The notes under the pieces are model-generated. The model made no database searches. It saw nothing but the letters and a program-made list of their open reading frames with translations, and had not been told where the DNA came from. This document shows, one piece after another, positions 7,995-17,600 of a stretch of 48,336 nt of DNA (positions are counted from its first letter, which is position 1; each line of letters opens with the position of its first letter). The stretch is taken from contig JBBRVE010000013.1 of the NCBI GenBank assembly GCA_038247245.1, positions 1-48,336 on the forward strand, read 5' to 3'. This DNA is from JAPWJZ01 sp038247245 (GTDB lineage: Bacteria > Pseudomonadota > Alphaproteobacteria > Micavibrionales > UBA2020). Made by a program: the position numbers and the translations under genes.

Positions 7995-8360
7995 TCAGCC
8001 ACCAATCATTTGCGCAACGAATATCATCTCGCCCGCCGCAAAAACAAACAGCGCTACAGCCGACAACACGCGAGACGCGGCAGTGCGTGCCAGTACCATC
8101 AGTATCAGCAGAGACGGCAACAGGCACAGAGCGACCGGCCACAGGGGCGGCTCGCCGGCCTCGTTCACGATTTGCGAAATCAGCTTGAAGGGCGTTTCCT
8201 TCAATGCCTTTCCCGCATCGGTGTTGTTCAGCCAGATGTCTAGAATGGAAATCAGCAGCGGCAGCGGCGCGATTAACGCAAGAAAAGTCAGCAACGGACG
8301 CAGCGGATTTATTTTCGGCTGTGTTTTTTGTCCATCGGGTGGCAGCGATATGTCGCTCAT
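7995..8360 (-). CDS. Small membrane protein encoded between kbl and tdh
   Basis: This 121-residue orphan has a polar N-terminus (residues 1-20, MSDISLPPDGQ) and three hydrophobic segments (about 23-45, 72-91 and 96-118). Its ATG overlaps the kbl TGA by ATGA, and tdh starts only a few bases after its stop, so it is embedded in the operon. kbl and tdh are normally directly adjacent. I see no transporter signature, and 121 residues is small for a carrier, although oligomeric small transporters exist. The coupling suggests it matters for threonine use, but its function is unknown. Confidence 0.75.
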   Translation of the reverse strand: MSDISLPPDGQKTQPKINPLRPLLTFLALIAPLPLLISILDIWLNNTDAGKALKETPFKLISQIVNEAGEPPLWPVALCLLPSLLILMVLARTAASRVLSAVALFVFAAGEMIFVAQMIGG

Positions 8361-9556
8361 TTAATGACTCCCAGTTGTTTGCCGATCTTTTCAAACGCGG
8401 CGATGGCGTGATCGAGGTGTTTTGTGTCATGCGCCGCCGACATTTGTGTACGGATGCGCGCCTTGCCCTGCGGCACCACGGGGAAGGCGAAGGCGATGAC
8501 ATACAGCCCTTCCTCCAGCAGCAGGTCGGCCATTTTTTTCGCCAAGGGCGCGTCATACAGCATGACCGGTACAATCGCATGTTCCCCCGGCACAAGGTCG
8601 AAGCCCAGCGCGGTCATGCCTTTGCGGAAATACAGCGCGTTTTCATGCACCTTGCGGATGCGCGACGGGTCTTCCAAAATAAGATCAAGTGCCGCAATGC
8701 TTGAGGCTACAATCGCGGGCGCAAGCGTGTTGGAGAACAAGTAGGGGCGCGACCGCTGGCGCAGCCATTCGACGATTTCCTTGCGCCCTGACGTATAGCC
8801 GCCCGATGCACCGCCCAGCGCCTTGCCGAATGTGCCGGTGATGATGTCGATGCGGTCCTGCACGCCCCAATGTTCGGGCGTGCCCGCGCCGCTGCCGCCG
8901 GTAAAGCCCACGGCATGGCTGTCATCGACCATCACAAGAGCATTGTATTTATCGGCCAAGTCGCAAATCGCGGGCAGGTTGGCGATGATGCCATCCATCG
9001 AAAACACGCCGTCCGTCACGATCAACCGGTGACGCGCGCCGGATGCTTCCTTCAGCCGCGCTTCAAGGTCTTCCATGTTGTTGTTCTTGTAACGGAACCG
9101 CTGCGCCTTGCACAGCCGGATGCCGTCGATGATGCTGGCATGGTTCAGCTCGTCCGAAATCACCGCATCCTGTTCGCCCAGGATCGTTTCAAACAAACCG
9201 CCATTTGCATCGAAGCAGGACGTGTAAAGAATGGTGTCTTCCATTTTCAGGAAGCTGCTCATGCGGTGTTCCAGCTGCTTGTGCAGGTTCTGCGTGCCGC
9301 AGATAAACCGCACCGATGCCATGCCCAGCCCCTGTTTATCCAGCGCCTCATGCGCCGCCTGTATGAGGCGGGGATGGTTCGCAAGGCCAAGATAGTTGTT
9401 CGCGCACAGATTGATCACATGCCGGTCGTCATTCGCGCCCTGCACGGTGATATCGGCCTGCTGCGGCGACACGATGATCCGTTCGGTCTTGAACAGCCCT
9501 TGGGCATGAAGCGCCTGCGTATCATGGGCGAGTTGTGTGAGGAGGGGATGGGTCAT
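8357..9556 (-). CDS. kbl: 2-amino-3-ketobutyrate coenzyme A ligase
   Basis: This PLP-dependent alpha-oxoamine synthase-type enzyme cleaves 2-amino-3-ketobutyrate with CoA to glycine and acetyl-CoA, the second step of threonine degradation. The protein has 399 residues from the ATG at 9556, matching the family (398 in E. coli). The open frame continues 22 codons upstream but is unlikely to be used. The PLP lysine is Lys245 in TGTFGKALGG. Other landmarks are CANNYLGLA (51-59), VRFICGTQ (82-89) and the DDSHAVGF motif (211-218). It is the first gene of kbl / membrane protein / tdh / membrane protein, with overlapping junctions. Confidence 0.96.
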   Translation of the reverse strand: MTHPLLTQLAHDTQALHAQGLFKTERIIVSPQQADITVQGANDDRHVINLCANNYLGLANHPRLIQAAHEALDKQGLGMASVRFICGTQNLHKQLEHRMSSFLKMEDTILYTSCFDANGGLFETILGEQDAVISDELNHASIIDGIRLCKAQRFRYKNNNMEDLEARLKEASGARHRLIVTDGVFSMDGIIANLPAICDLADKYNALVMVDDSHAVGFTGGSGAGTPEHWGVQDRIDIITGTFGKALGGASGGYTSGRKEIVEWLRQRSRPYLFSNTLAPAIVASSIAALDLILEDPSRIRKVHENALYFRKGMTALGFDLVPGEHAIVPVMLYDAPLAKKMADLLLEEGLYVIAFAFPVVPQGKARIRTQMSAAHDTKHLDHAIAAFEKIGKQLGVIK

Positions 9557-9717
9557 GTTGTTTCTCTGAATAATTCCAATGAAATGTAGCATAGCGGCTA
9601 TAACGCCCCAAGTGGGGTGCAATGTTTACATAATGCGTATTTTGAAGGTGGCATTGAGTGTAAAATACAATTATAAGTAGTAATCGAAAATTTCAATACA
9701 ACCGGAATGTCACACCC

Positions 9718-10773
9718 ATGACTGCCTATTACATCCGCAAGAAAACCTCCACCGGCTCTACCCAATTGATCGGCACCTATGGCAATGCGGATGCGGCGCG
9801 GGCGGAGATGTTGCAATTGCGTTATCAGGCGGCTGACAACGAATTATCCCACACGCTGTCACCCTGCGGCCGTCGCCTGGTTTGCGCGAATGACGACACG
9901 TCGTCGCTGCGCATCACGTATGAGCTGCGCGAAACACTGACGGGGGAGGGGGCGGACCGTGCCTTCCGACGCTTCTGCCTCAACCGCGACAGTTTCGCGC
10001 TGGCCATGCTGAAATACCGCAACTTCGACGGCTTCTTCGTCAGCGGCCAGAATTCCGGCACGCAATGGGTGAAGTGGATGATGAGCCATGCGCTGGCGCA
10101 CCACTACAACGTCACGCCGCCGCGCTATTTCGACAACAAATCATCAAACGACATCATCGGCCATCCACGCCATCCGCAGCTGTATCCCCAGATTCCGCAT
10201 ATCGTGTCGACCCATTCGGTCGCGCCCTATGTGTTGGGATCGAAACTGGTGCGCAAGCTGTTTCCGCTGCCACACTATGCGCTGCTGGTGCGCGATATCC
10301 GTCCTTTCCTGATTTCGCATTACGAGAAGTGGCGTTTCAAGTACAAGGTATCGTTCAGCCAGTACATCGCGGGCGATCCGCAGGCGAACGCCTATTACGG
10401 CGACGTCTGGTGGTATATCCGCTTCCTCAACCGCTGGGGCGATGTGGCGTCGCGCTATCCCGCCGAAACCTTCGTCACGCGCTACGAAGATGTACAGAAA
10501 AACCGTGCCCAGGCCCTGCGCGGCATCTTCTCTCATTTTGGTATCGCACTGTCGGATGAGGCATTGCAGGCGGGTGCTCATATCGGTGCGAAAGACGTCA
10601 TGGCCGCGTATAAAGACCCCACCGTGATAGAGGATTCGCTGCGTCCCGACGGCCGTGGCGATGCCGCGTTTACGGCGGCGGACGAGGCATTGCTGGACGG
10701 TATCCTTGATCGTCACCTGAAACATGATTTCGGATACCGGTATTTCAGCCAGCCACGCGGTTTTCAAGGTTAA
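9718..10773 (+). CDS. Sulfotransferase-like protein
   Basis: In this 351-residue protein the C-terminal two thirds resemble PAPS-dependent sulfotransferases. A loop SGQNSGTQWVKWMM (about 109-122) takes the place of the 5'-phosphosulfate loop (PKSGTTWL type). LVRDIRPFLISHY (about 190-202) fits the 3'-phosphate motif, with Arg192 and Ser200. The canonical Lys of the first loop is replaced by Asn112, so the cofactor site is atypical. The N-terminal 90 residues do not resemble the sulfotransferase core. The sulfated acceptor cannot be deduced; surface polysaccharide or a small metabolite are options. The TPR-methyltransferase gene follows after about 60 bp on the same strand, so both may modify related substrates. 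The start ATG at 9718 lacks a strong ribosome binding site. Confidence 0.7.
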   Translation: MTAYYIRKKTSTGSTQLIGTYGNADAARAEMLQLRYQAADNELSHTLSPCGRRLVCANDDTSSLRITYELRETLTGEGADRAFRRFCLNRDSFALAMLKYRNFDGFFVSGQNSGTQWVKWMMSHALAHHYNVTPPRYFDNKSSNDIIGHPRHPQLYPQIPHIVSTHSVAPYVLGSKLVRKLFPLPHYALLVRDIRPFLISHYEKWRFKYKVSFSQYIAGDPQANAYYGDVWWYIRFLNRWGDVASRYPAETFVTRYEDVQKNRAQALRGIFSHFGIALSDEALQAGAHIGAKDVMAAYKDPTVIEDSLRPDGRGDAAFTAADEALLDGILDRHLKHDFGYRYFSQPRGFQG

Positions 10774-10834
10774 TCTTTTTTCATATCGTTTATTCCATGC
10801 TTTACAAAAACGCCTGAAACCTCAATTCTAGGCC

Positions 10835-12712
10835 ATGGAAAAAGCATCGAAAAACCCAGCCGAAACCGATCCTCTCGCCCGCGCGAAAGCGCTGATCCGC
10901 GAAGGCAAATATGATGTCGCCGAAATCATGCTGTCGGAAGCGCTGGCCACCAATAAAACGGGCGACGCCTACCGCAACCTCGCGCTGATCTTCCGCGCGC
11001 GCGGCAACACGGATCAGGCGGCGGCATTCCTTGACGAAGCGCTCGCGCTTGATGAAGGCGACGATGCGGCGCTCGCGCTGATGGGCGAGCTTTATTTCGA
11101 CGAAGGCGACGCGGCGCAGGCGATCGGCCATTACGTGCTGGCGATTGCCAAAAACCCCGCGCAGCTGGCGTATAAACAACGCTTCCTTGAACTTGCGGGC
11201 TCGGCCGGGTTCCACAAGCATAACGACATGATCGCGGATGCGCTGCTGGCCTGCCTTGAAACGCCCGAACTTGATTGTTCGCGCGCGCAGATTTTGTGGT
11301 ACACGCTGCTGACCAGCGACCCCGCATTCAAGCAGATCTATAAATTCTCCAACAGCGGCAGCTATGTCACCTTCAACCGCAAGCCGTTCGACAAGGCGGA
11401 GGATTTAAGTCCGCTGCTGTCGCCGTTCTTCATCGAAGGCCTGAAAAAAATCGTCGTTTACCATCCGGTGTTCGAGGCGTTCCTGACGCATCTGCGCCAG
11501 CGCCTCGCCGAAGACCTTTCCGCCGCCAAGCCGAAATTTACGCATGACCAGTTCACGGCGGTTGCGGGCGCGCTTGCCGTTTACGCCTTCAACGTCGAAT
11601 ATATTTTCGACACGACCGCCGAAGAAGACGCGATTGCCGTAAAACTGCGCACGCGCCTTGAAACCGACGAAGCCGCCGCCAAGGATGCAGCGCAGGTTGC
11701 GCTGTTTGCCTGCTACGCCTCGCTCGATACGCTCAAAAATGCCGCAAAGGTTCACGACCTGCACAAATCCGGCGCAATTGCCGATGTCGTGAAGCTGCAG
11801 GTCGCCGAACAATCCGAATTGCTGCGCCTGCGCGACGGCGTCGCCGCGCTGACCGAAATTTCCGGCGGCGTATCGGGGCAGGTGTGTGACCAATACGAAG
11901 AATTTCCGTACCCGCGCTGGAAATTTTACAGCAAGTTGCTGGTCGATGAATCTGTCGAAGGCGGCTTGCGCGATCGGAAATCAAAAATCCTCGTCGCCGG
12001 TTGCGGCACGGGGCGCGAGGCGATCCAGCTTGCCGCCGCGCTGCCCGATTCAATCGTCCTTGCCGTCGACCTTAGCCGCATGAGCCTTGCCTATGCGATC
12101 AAGCGCGCGCAGGAAGCGGGTGTCGCCAACATTACCTTCAAGCAGGCCGATATCCTGAAACTCGACGCGAGCCACGGCCAGTTCGATTACGTTTCGTCAT
12201 CCGGTGTGCTGCACCACATGGAAAAGCCCATCGACGGCTGGCGCGTGCTGACCGGCATGATGAAGCAAGACGGTTTGATGCGCATTGCCCTTTACAGCAA
12301 AACCGCGCGCCGTCATCTGGTGGTCGCGCAGGACGCTGTCAAAAAAAGCGGTTTCGCATCAGATGCCGCCGGTATGCGCCAGTTCCGGCGTGCCACGCCG
12401 CAGCTGCTCGACCGGCAGGTCGCGCAGGATATCGGCAACCGCCCCGATTCATACCACCTGTCGATGTACCGCGATTTGCTGTTCCATGTGCAGGAACATT
12501 GCTTCGATATTCCCGTCATCAAATCCGCGCTTGAAACCCTCGGACTCGAATTCATCAAATTCGGCGTGCCGGATGGCGTGATGGCGTTATATCAGCGAAA
12601 ATTCCCGAACGACAGCGAAGGCCAAAACCTCGACAACTGGCACAAATTCGAACAGGAAAACCCCGACGCCTTTACGCATATGTACCATTTCTGGTGCCGT
12701 AAAAAGGCCTGA
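10835..12712 (+). CDS. TPR-repeat protein fused to a class I SAM methyltransferase
   Basis: This 625-residue protein starts with about three TPR units (residues 10-115; AYRNLALIFRARGN and ALMGELYFDEGDA are typical helices). A long helical middle region (about 120-345) follows. The methyltransferase domain is entered through a CDQYEEFPYPRW sequence (about 350-361). The SAM-binding motif I is ILVAGCGTGREA near residue 385-396, followed by AVDLS and a post-motif SSSGVLHHME. This architecture recurs in Alphaproteobacteria, often near glycan-modification genes, but its substrate is unknown to me. The ATG at 10835 is favoured because TPR sequence starts soon after. It ends eight bases before the convergent trhO gene. 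Confidence 0.82.
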   Translation: MEKASKNPAETDPLARAKALIREGKYDVAEIMLSEALATNKTGDAYRNLALIFRARGNTDQAAAFLDEALALDEGDDAALALMGELYFDEGDAAQAIGHYVLAIAKNPAQLAYKQRFLELAGSAGFHKHNDMIADALLACLETPELDCSRAQILWYTLLTSDPAFKQIYKFSNSGSYVTFNRKPFDKAEDLSPLLSPFFIEGLKKIVVYHPVFEAFLTHLRQRLAEDLSAAKPKFTHDQFTAVAGALAVYAFNVEYIFDTTAEEDAIAVKLRTRLETDEAAAKDAAQVALFACYASLDTLKNAAKVHDLHKSGAIADVVKLQVAEQSELLRLRDGVAALTEISGGVSGQVCDQYEEFPYPRWKFYSKLLVDESVEGGLRDRKSKILVAGCGTGREAIQLAAALPDSIVLAVDLSRMSLAYAIKRAQEAGVANITFKQADILKLDASHGQFDYVSSSGVLHHMEKPIDGWRVLTGMMKQDGLMRIALYSKTARRHLVVAQDAVKKSGFASDAAGMRQFRRATPQLLDRQVAQDIGNRPDSYHLSMYRDLLFHVQEHCFDIPVIKSALETLGLEFIKFGVPDGVMALYQRKFPNDSEGQNLDNWHKFEQENPDAFTHMYHFWCRKKA

Positions 12713-12719
12713 GGCGTGA

Positions 12720-13649
12720 TTAGCTTTCTTCCTCGCTAAACCGCGCGCCGATATGGCGCTTGCCTTTTTTCTCGGCCAGTTTCACCTGTTTGTGACGCTC
12801 TGCCGAACGCTGTTTTTTATCATCGCTGGTTTTGTCGTGGCAGGCGGGGCAGGCGACGCCTTCGATGTATTTCTTGCTCTTGCGGTCGGCATCGCTGACC
12901 GGATGGCGGCAGGATGGGCACAACGCATAACTGCCTTGCTCCAGCCCGTGCTTCACGGATACGCGCTGGTCGAACACGAAACATTCACCTTCCCACAGGC
13001 TTTTCGCTTCGGGGGTTTCTTCCAGATATTTTAAAATACCGCCCTTCAGGTGATAGACTTTTTCAAACCCCATCGCCTTCATGTACGACGACGCCTTTTC
13101 GCATCGAATGCCGCCGGTACAGAACATGGCGACGGACTTGTTTTTTTTCGGGCTTAATTTTTCCTGCACATAGTCCGGAAACTGGGAAAAGCTTTCGGTA
13201 TGCGGGTTAATGGCATTTTTAAACGTGCCGATGCGCACTTCGTAATCGTTGCGCGTGTCGATCACGACGGTAGCGGGGTCGCTGATCACCTTGTCCCATT
13301 CAGCGGGCGACAGGTATTCGCCCACATCATTATTCGGGTCGATGCCCGCCACGCCCATCGTCACGATTTCTTTTTTGATGCGTACCTTCATACGGTGGAA
13401 GGGCTGTTCGGTGGCCGAAGATTCCTTGTGCTCTATATCCGCCAGCCCCTTCACATTGCGCAGTGCGCGGAGCACCCTGTCAATACCGGTGCGGCTGCCT
13501 GCAATCGTGCCGTTGATGCCTTCGGGCGCGATCAGCAAAGTGCCGCAGACGGCATTGTCGTCGCAAATTTTCTGCAAAGCTTCTTTCAGCGCTTTCAGGT
13601 CGGAAAGCGGGGCGAACTTATACAATGCGGCGACAAGAAATCCGGCCAT
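12720..13649 (-). CDS. trhO: tRNA uridine(34) hydroxylase (rhodanese-like)
   Basis: This 309-residue protein belongs to the YceA/TrhO family, which uses O2 to hydroxylate U34 of certain tRNAs and starts formation of 5-(carboxy)methoxyuridine. An N-terminal UPF0176 domain (residues 1-95, with APEGINGT) precedes the rhodanese domain (about 110-215). The active-site loop is CTGGIRCEK with Cys177 and Cys183. The C-terminal region has two paired-Cys segments (CPSC and CPAC, a likely zinc knuckle) and a Lys-rich tail. The gene stands alone, between the convergent TPR-methyltransferase gene and a secreted orphan. Confidence 0.92.
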   Translation of the reverse strand: MAGFLVAALYKFAPLSDLKALKEALQKICDDNAVCGTLLIAPEGINGTIAGSRTGIDRVLRALRNVKGLADIEHKESSATEQPFHRMKVRIKKEIVTMGVAGIDPNNDVGEYLSPAEWDKVISDPATVVIDTRNDYEVRIGTFKNAINPHTESFSQFPDYVQEKLSPKKNKSVAMFCTGGIRCEKASSYMKAMGFEKVYHLKGGILKYLEETPEAKSLWEGECFVFDQRVSVKHGLEQGSYALCPSCRHPVSDADRKSKKYIEGVACPACHDKTSDDKKQRSAERHKQVKLAEKKGKRHIGARFSEEES

Positions 13650-13654
13650 GGCTT

Positions 13655-14113
13655 TTATAGCGGGCCCTTATCTTTTTTTCCGGGCAGGGCGACGACGTCG
13701 AACAGGCAGCGCGCGGCGCTGGTCGATCCCGGCGATCCGCCTTCTGTCGCCATGATGCGGTCGCCTTTTTCGGGGCGGGTGCTGGAGCACAGCTTGTAAA
13801 TCTGACGTTCGTTGGCCTCGACCGATTTGTTGCAATGGCTGCTGGTCGGCGCATCCTTGGCATGGGGGCGGCGGGCGACGACGGTCACGGAAATATGTGT
13901 TTCGCTGATCGTCATCTGCGTCGGTGTGCCGTCGGCATAGGGAGATTTTTCAACCAGCTTCAGGTAGTTGACGGTGCCGGTAATTTCGCAGCTGTTGTCC
14001 CGGCTCGCTGAAACCTGCTGCAGCAACGGTGTGTCGGCATGGGATGCATTCAGCACGCCGCATAGCAGGCCTGCGACAGCAAATATCCTTAAACTGGAAT
14101 AGAACTTAGACAC
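13655..14113 (-). CDS. Secreted orphan protein
   Basis: The 152 residues start with a clear signal peptide (MSKFYSSLRIFAVAGLLCGV, with cleavage probably after SHA near residue 26). The mature part is small and polar and has four cysteines (CEI, HCNK, KLCSS, RCLF) that could form disulfides in the periplasm. I recognise no domain. It precedes trhO on the same strand with five bases between them, so it may share a transcript, but a functional link is not obvious. Confidence 0.7.
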   Translation of the reverse strand: MSKFYSSLRIFAVAGLLCGVLNASHADTPLLQQVSASRDNSCEITGTVNYLKLVEKSPYADGTPTQMTISETHISVTVVARRPHAKDAPTSSHCNKSVEANERQIYKLCSSTRPEKGDRIMATEGGSPGSTSAARCLFDVVALPGKKDKGPL

Positions 14114-14205
14114 CCGTTTCCCTTTGCCCTTAATAATAATATTACCGCTAAATGATTACTATTCCATTATCTATAATTTCGAAGTCTTAACAAAGGGATA
14201 GGCGT

Positions 14206-14352
14206 ATGTATACCAATATATTGCCTGCATTTCCGGTTGCGTGCGCAACGGGGCGCACCGAAAGCCTGATCGTCACGAAAATCGGCCTTGATGCGGTTTA
14301 TTTAAGCGCTTTGAAATTTTTTTTGCCGCTCACACTTCTTGAACCTGAATGA
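14206..14352 (+). CDS. Possible 48-aa small ORF
   Basis: The frame begins ATGTATACC with AAGGGAT about eight bases upstream and a TATAAT hexamer about 30 bp upstream. It ends in TGA at 14350. The peptide starts MYTNILPAFPVACATGRTES and has a hydrophobic C-terminal stretch (ALKFFLPLTLLEPE). Nothing in it is recognisable. The ribosome binding site and -10 box are its only support, so it may be chance. Confidence 0.3.
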   Translation: MYTNILPAFPVACATGRTESLIVTKIGLDAVYLSALKFFLPLTLLEPE

Positions 14353-14631
14353 ATTCTCTCAACTTTGACCTCATGATTCAACGTAATTTCTGGTGACAAC
14401 GCGTTATCGACAAGGCTTTGCCGCGCCGGATGAAACAGTTGCGCTTAAAATAATTTTTTCAAAATCATGCGCGCGATAACGCGCATGTAACGTTTGCGAC
14501 ACGCAAAAAACCAATGGTTTACTGCCATTGATGCGAATCAACTTGCAAACAGCTTCATCCCTGCCTTGCGCGGTGATCGGCAAGCGCGCCCAAGCACCAC
14601 ATGAATTTTGATTCACATGCCGGCAGGACGG

Positions 14632-14663
14632 TCTTCTGGATGCCCGTGAAGGCGGGCATGGCA
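14632..14663. repeat. Solo copy of the GIY-YIG-associated palindromic repeat
   Basis: TTCTGGATGCCCG, a short spacer and CGGGCAT (arms 14640-14646 and 14653-14659) match the right inverted repeat at 21778-21833 with a few changes and one missing loop base. It lies just past the 3' end of smc and may also form a hairpin in that transcript. Confidence 0.65.
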
Positions 14664-14674
14664 GGTTGATTTGA

Positions 14675-17600
14675 TTACGCCGCTTCTTCCAGACCCAGTT
14701 CGTGCTGTTTCAGGTCGACCGACACCAGCTGAGATACGCCGCGTTCCGACATGGTGACGCCGTAGAGGCGATCCATGCGGGCCATGGTCATGCGATGGTG
14801 GGTGATGACGACGAAGCGCGTCGCGCATTCCTTGACCAGATCTTCCAAGAGCGTGCAGTAACGGTCGACGTTGCTTTCGTCCAGCGGGGCGTCAACCTCG
14901 TCCAGCACGCAGATGGGCGCGGGGTTGGTCAGGAACATCGCAAAGATGAGCGCGATCGAGGTCAGCGTCTGCTCGCCGCCCGAGAGGAGCGACAGCACGG
15001 CGTTTTTCTTGCCGGGGGGCTGCGCATAAATCTCGAGGCCGGATTCCAGAGGGTCTTCCGCTTCGACCAGTTTCAGGTAAGCGGCGCCGCCGTTGAACAG
15101 GCGCGTGAACAGTTTCTGGAAGTGCGTGTTGACGACGTCGAACGCGGACAGCAGGCGGGTGCGTGCTTCCTTGTTCAACCCGTTGATGCCTTCACGCAGT
15201 TTTTCGATCGCGGCGACAAGGTCATCGCGCTCGGTCGACATGCCGTTCATCGTGTCGGAAATTTCCTGCGATTCCACTTCGGCGCGCAGGTTGACGGGGC
15301 CCATGTTATCGCGTTCACGCAACAGGCGCTCCAGCTTGCCCTGCCACGAACCCACATCGCCCAGTTCGGCGACGACGAGTTCCAGTTTTGCCACCAGCTC
15401 TTCGGGCGTACAGTTGAATTTTTCAAAGATGGTCGCTTCGATGCCGGTTGCAGTGTGCTGCGTCGTGTTGACGCTCGCCTGCGTCATCGCGCGGGCTTCC
15501 TTCGCATCCGACAGTGCCGATTCAACAGCGCGCAATTCGCGGCTGAGGTCGTTGGCGCTGGTTTCGGACGAGATCAGGATGTCGGCCGCATCCTGACGCT
15601 TGGTTTCCGCGTCAGAGATATGCGACATCAGGCTTTGTTTTTCCGCTTCGATCTGCGCGGGGCGTTCGGCAAGGCGGTCAAGCACTTCCTGCGCCTGCGC
15701 GATGCGATCTTCAAGCTCCAGCAGGCGGAGCGCAACGCGTTCGATGCGGCCATTCCAGCTGGTGATGTCGTTCGCGATTTGCGAAATGCGGCGGTTGCGG
15801 TTTTCACCTTCGCGGCGGATTTCCGAATGCGCCGCCTGGCTGTCGGCGAGCAACTGGCGGTTTTCGCCAAGCGTCACTTTCAGCGCGGCAACGCGTTCGC
15901 GCGCCTCGGCTGTGTCCGGCAGGGCAGCGTGCGTTTCGCGCACTTCGACCAGATGCGTGGAAACAACGTCGATTTCCTGCGCGGCGTTTTCGATCGAGCT
16001 TGCAAGGCCGGCCAGTTTCGCGGTCACTTCGGACAGCTGGTTGGTCAGCACGCTATGGCGGCGGCGCAGGCCGTTCAGCTGTTCTTCGGACTGGCGCGAA
16101 TGCTGGCGGGATGATCCCACTGCATCGGCGGCTGCGTTGCGCGCCTGTTTCGCGGCGTCCGACGCGGTGCGCGCATCATCAACCTGCACTTGCACGGTCA
16201 GGATTTGCGCATCGAGGTCGGCAAGGCGGTTTTTCTGTTCAAGGCGGATCGCCGCTGCGTTTTCGGCATCTGCCGAAACGGTCAACCCGTCCCAGCGCCA
16301 TGCGCCGCCGTCGAGCGTGACGAGGCACTGGCCGGGCTGCAGGTCAGCCATCAGGCTTTCCGCTTCGGCTGAGGTATCAACGATACCGATCTGCGACAGG
16401 ATGCGCGACAGCGCGTGCGGGCCGCGTACATATTGTGTCAGAGGTTTTGCGGAACCGGGCAGGGCGGGCACAGTTGCGTATTCGGGCAGTTCGCGCCAGA
16501 AGATAGGAGCGTCCCCGTCAAGCGCCGCCTGCAGGTCATCGCCGAGCGCGACCGCGAGTGCCTTTTCAAGACCCGTATCGACGTTCAACAGGTCGATGAC
16601 CGGCTGGAAGCCTTCCTGCTGGTTGCGCAGGATACGGCGCAGGGCTTCCGCCTCGGCCGTCAGTTGCGAAAACAGGCGCTGCACGGTTTGCAAGGCTTCG
16701 TTGGTTTCCTGCGCGCGCGCATCGGCGGCGGCGCGTTCGGTTTCAGCGCTATCAAGCGCGGTGGTTGCGGATGCATAGGTCTGTTCAGCCGTGATGATCT
16801 GCAGCTGGATATCGTCCATTTCCGCGCGGGCGGGGGTGGCGGAAATCAGGTCGTTGTGCATCTTCTCCAGCGACTCTTTGCGCTGTTGCAGCTGCGTCAG
16901 GCGACGTTCAAGGTCGTTGATCTGGCGTTCCACCGAATGGCGCTGCGCGTCTTGCGATGCAACTTCCTCGGTCAAAACGGTCAGTTCGTTTTCGATCTTT
17001 TCGACGGTGCCTTGCGTTTCTTCTTTGGTGATGCGCGCGGATTCTTCGCGACCCGACTGGTTTTCCGCTTCGGATTCCAGTTTCGCATTTTCTTCGGTCA
17101 GGCGGGCGACTGTTTCGACAGCTTCCGCGCTTTGCAGGTTTTCATGCGCGACATCGGCGCTGAACTGCGCGATCAGGCTTTCCGATTTCGTGCGTTCTTC
17201 CTGCACCTGACGCTCTTCGCTTTCAAGGCCGCCATAGGCGAGCTTCAGGCGTTGCAGAGCGGCGGCGGCTTCCGCTTCGCTCTGGCGCAGTTGCGGCAGG
17301 GATGCGGCGGCTTCGGTCTGTTTGGTGGTCAGCTCGGTCACGACCAGCATACGGTCGCGTACGGCATTTTCAGCTTCATCGAACGCAGCGAGTGCGGCGG
17401 TCACGGCGGTCTGGCTTTCCTGGAATTTCAGGTATAGAAGCGAGCCTTCGGCGGTCTGGATATGGCCGGACAGGTTGCGGTAACGCGACGCCTGGCGTGC
17501 CTGTTTTTTCAAGCCTTCCAGCTGCACGTTCATTGCGCCCAGCACGTCTTCGACGCGGAGGAGGTTGGTTTCGGCGGCCTTCAGCTTCAGTTCCGCTTCG

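Larger units (their letters stand above)
14114..14674. other. 561-bp region without a firm gene
   Basis: It separates the secreted orphan from smc, both on the minus strand. It holds a possible 48-codon plus-strand ORF (14206-14352), a perfect inverted repeat CATGCGCG/CGCGCATG (14466-14487) and a copy of the palindromic repeat found around the GIY-YIG element (14632-14663). Some T-rich and A-rich stretches are also present. A 70-codon minus-strand frame at 14404-14616 has no coding character. Confidence 0.5.

Noticed and set aside
7043..8188. 381-codon plus-strand frame
   Set aside because: It is antisense to tdh, whose zinc and NAD sites are intact.
14404..14616. 70-codon minus-strand frame in the smc-upstream gap
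   Set aside because: There is no ribosome binding site, no motif and mixed composition. It runs close to the palindromic repeat and is probably chance.
14702..16778. Long plus-strand frames (470 and 392 codons) within smc
   Set aside because: They are antisense shadows of the smc coiled-coil region, a common effect of high-GC codon use.
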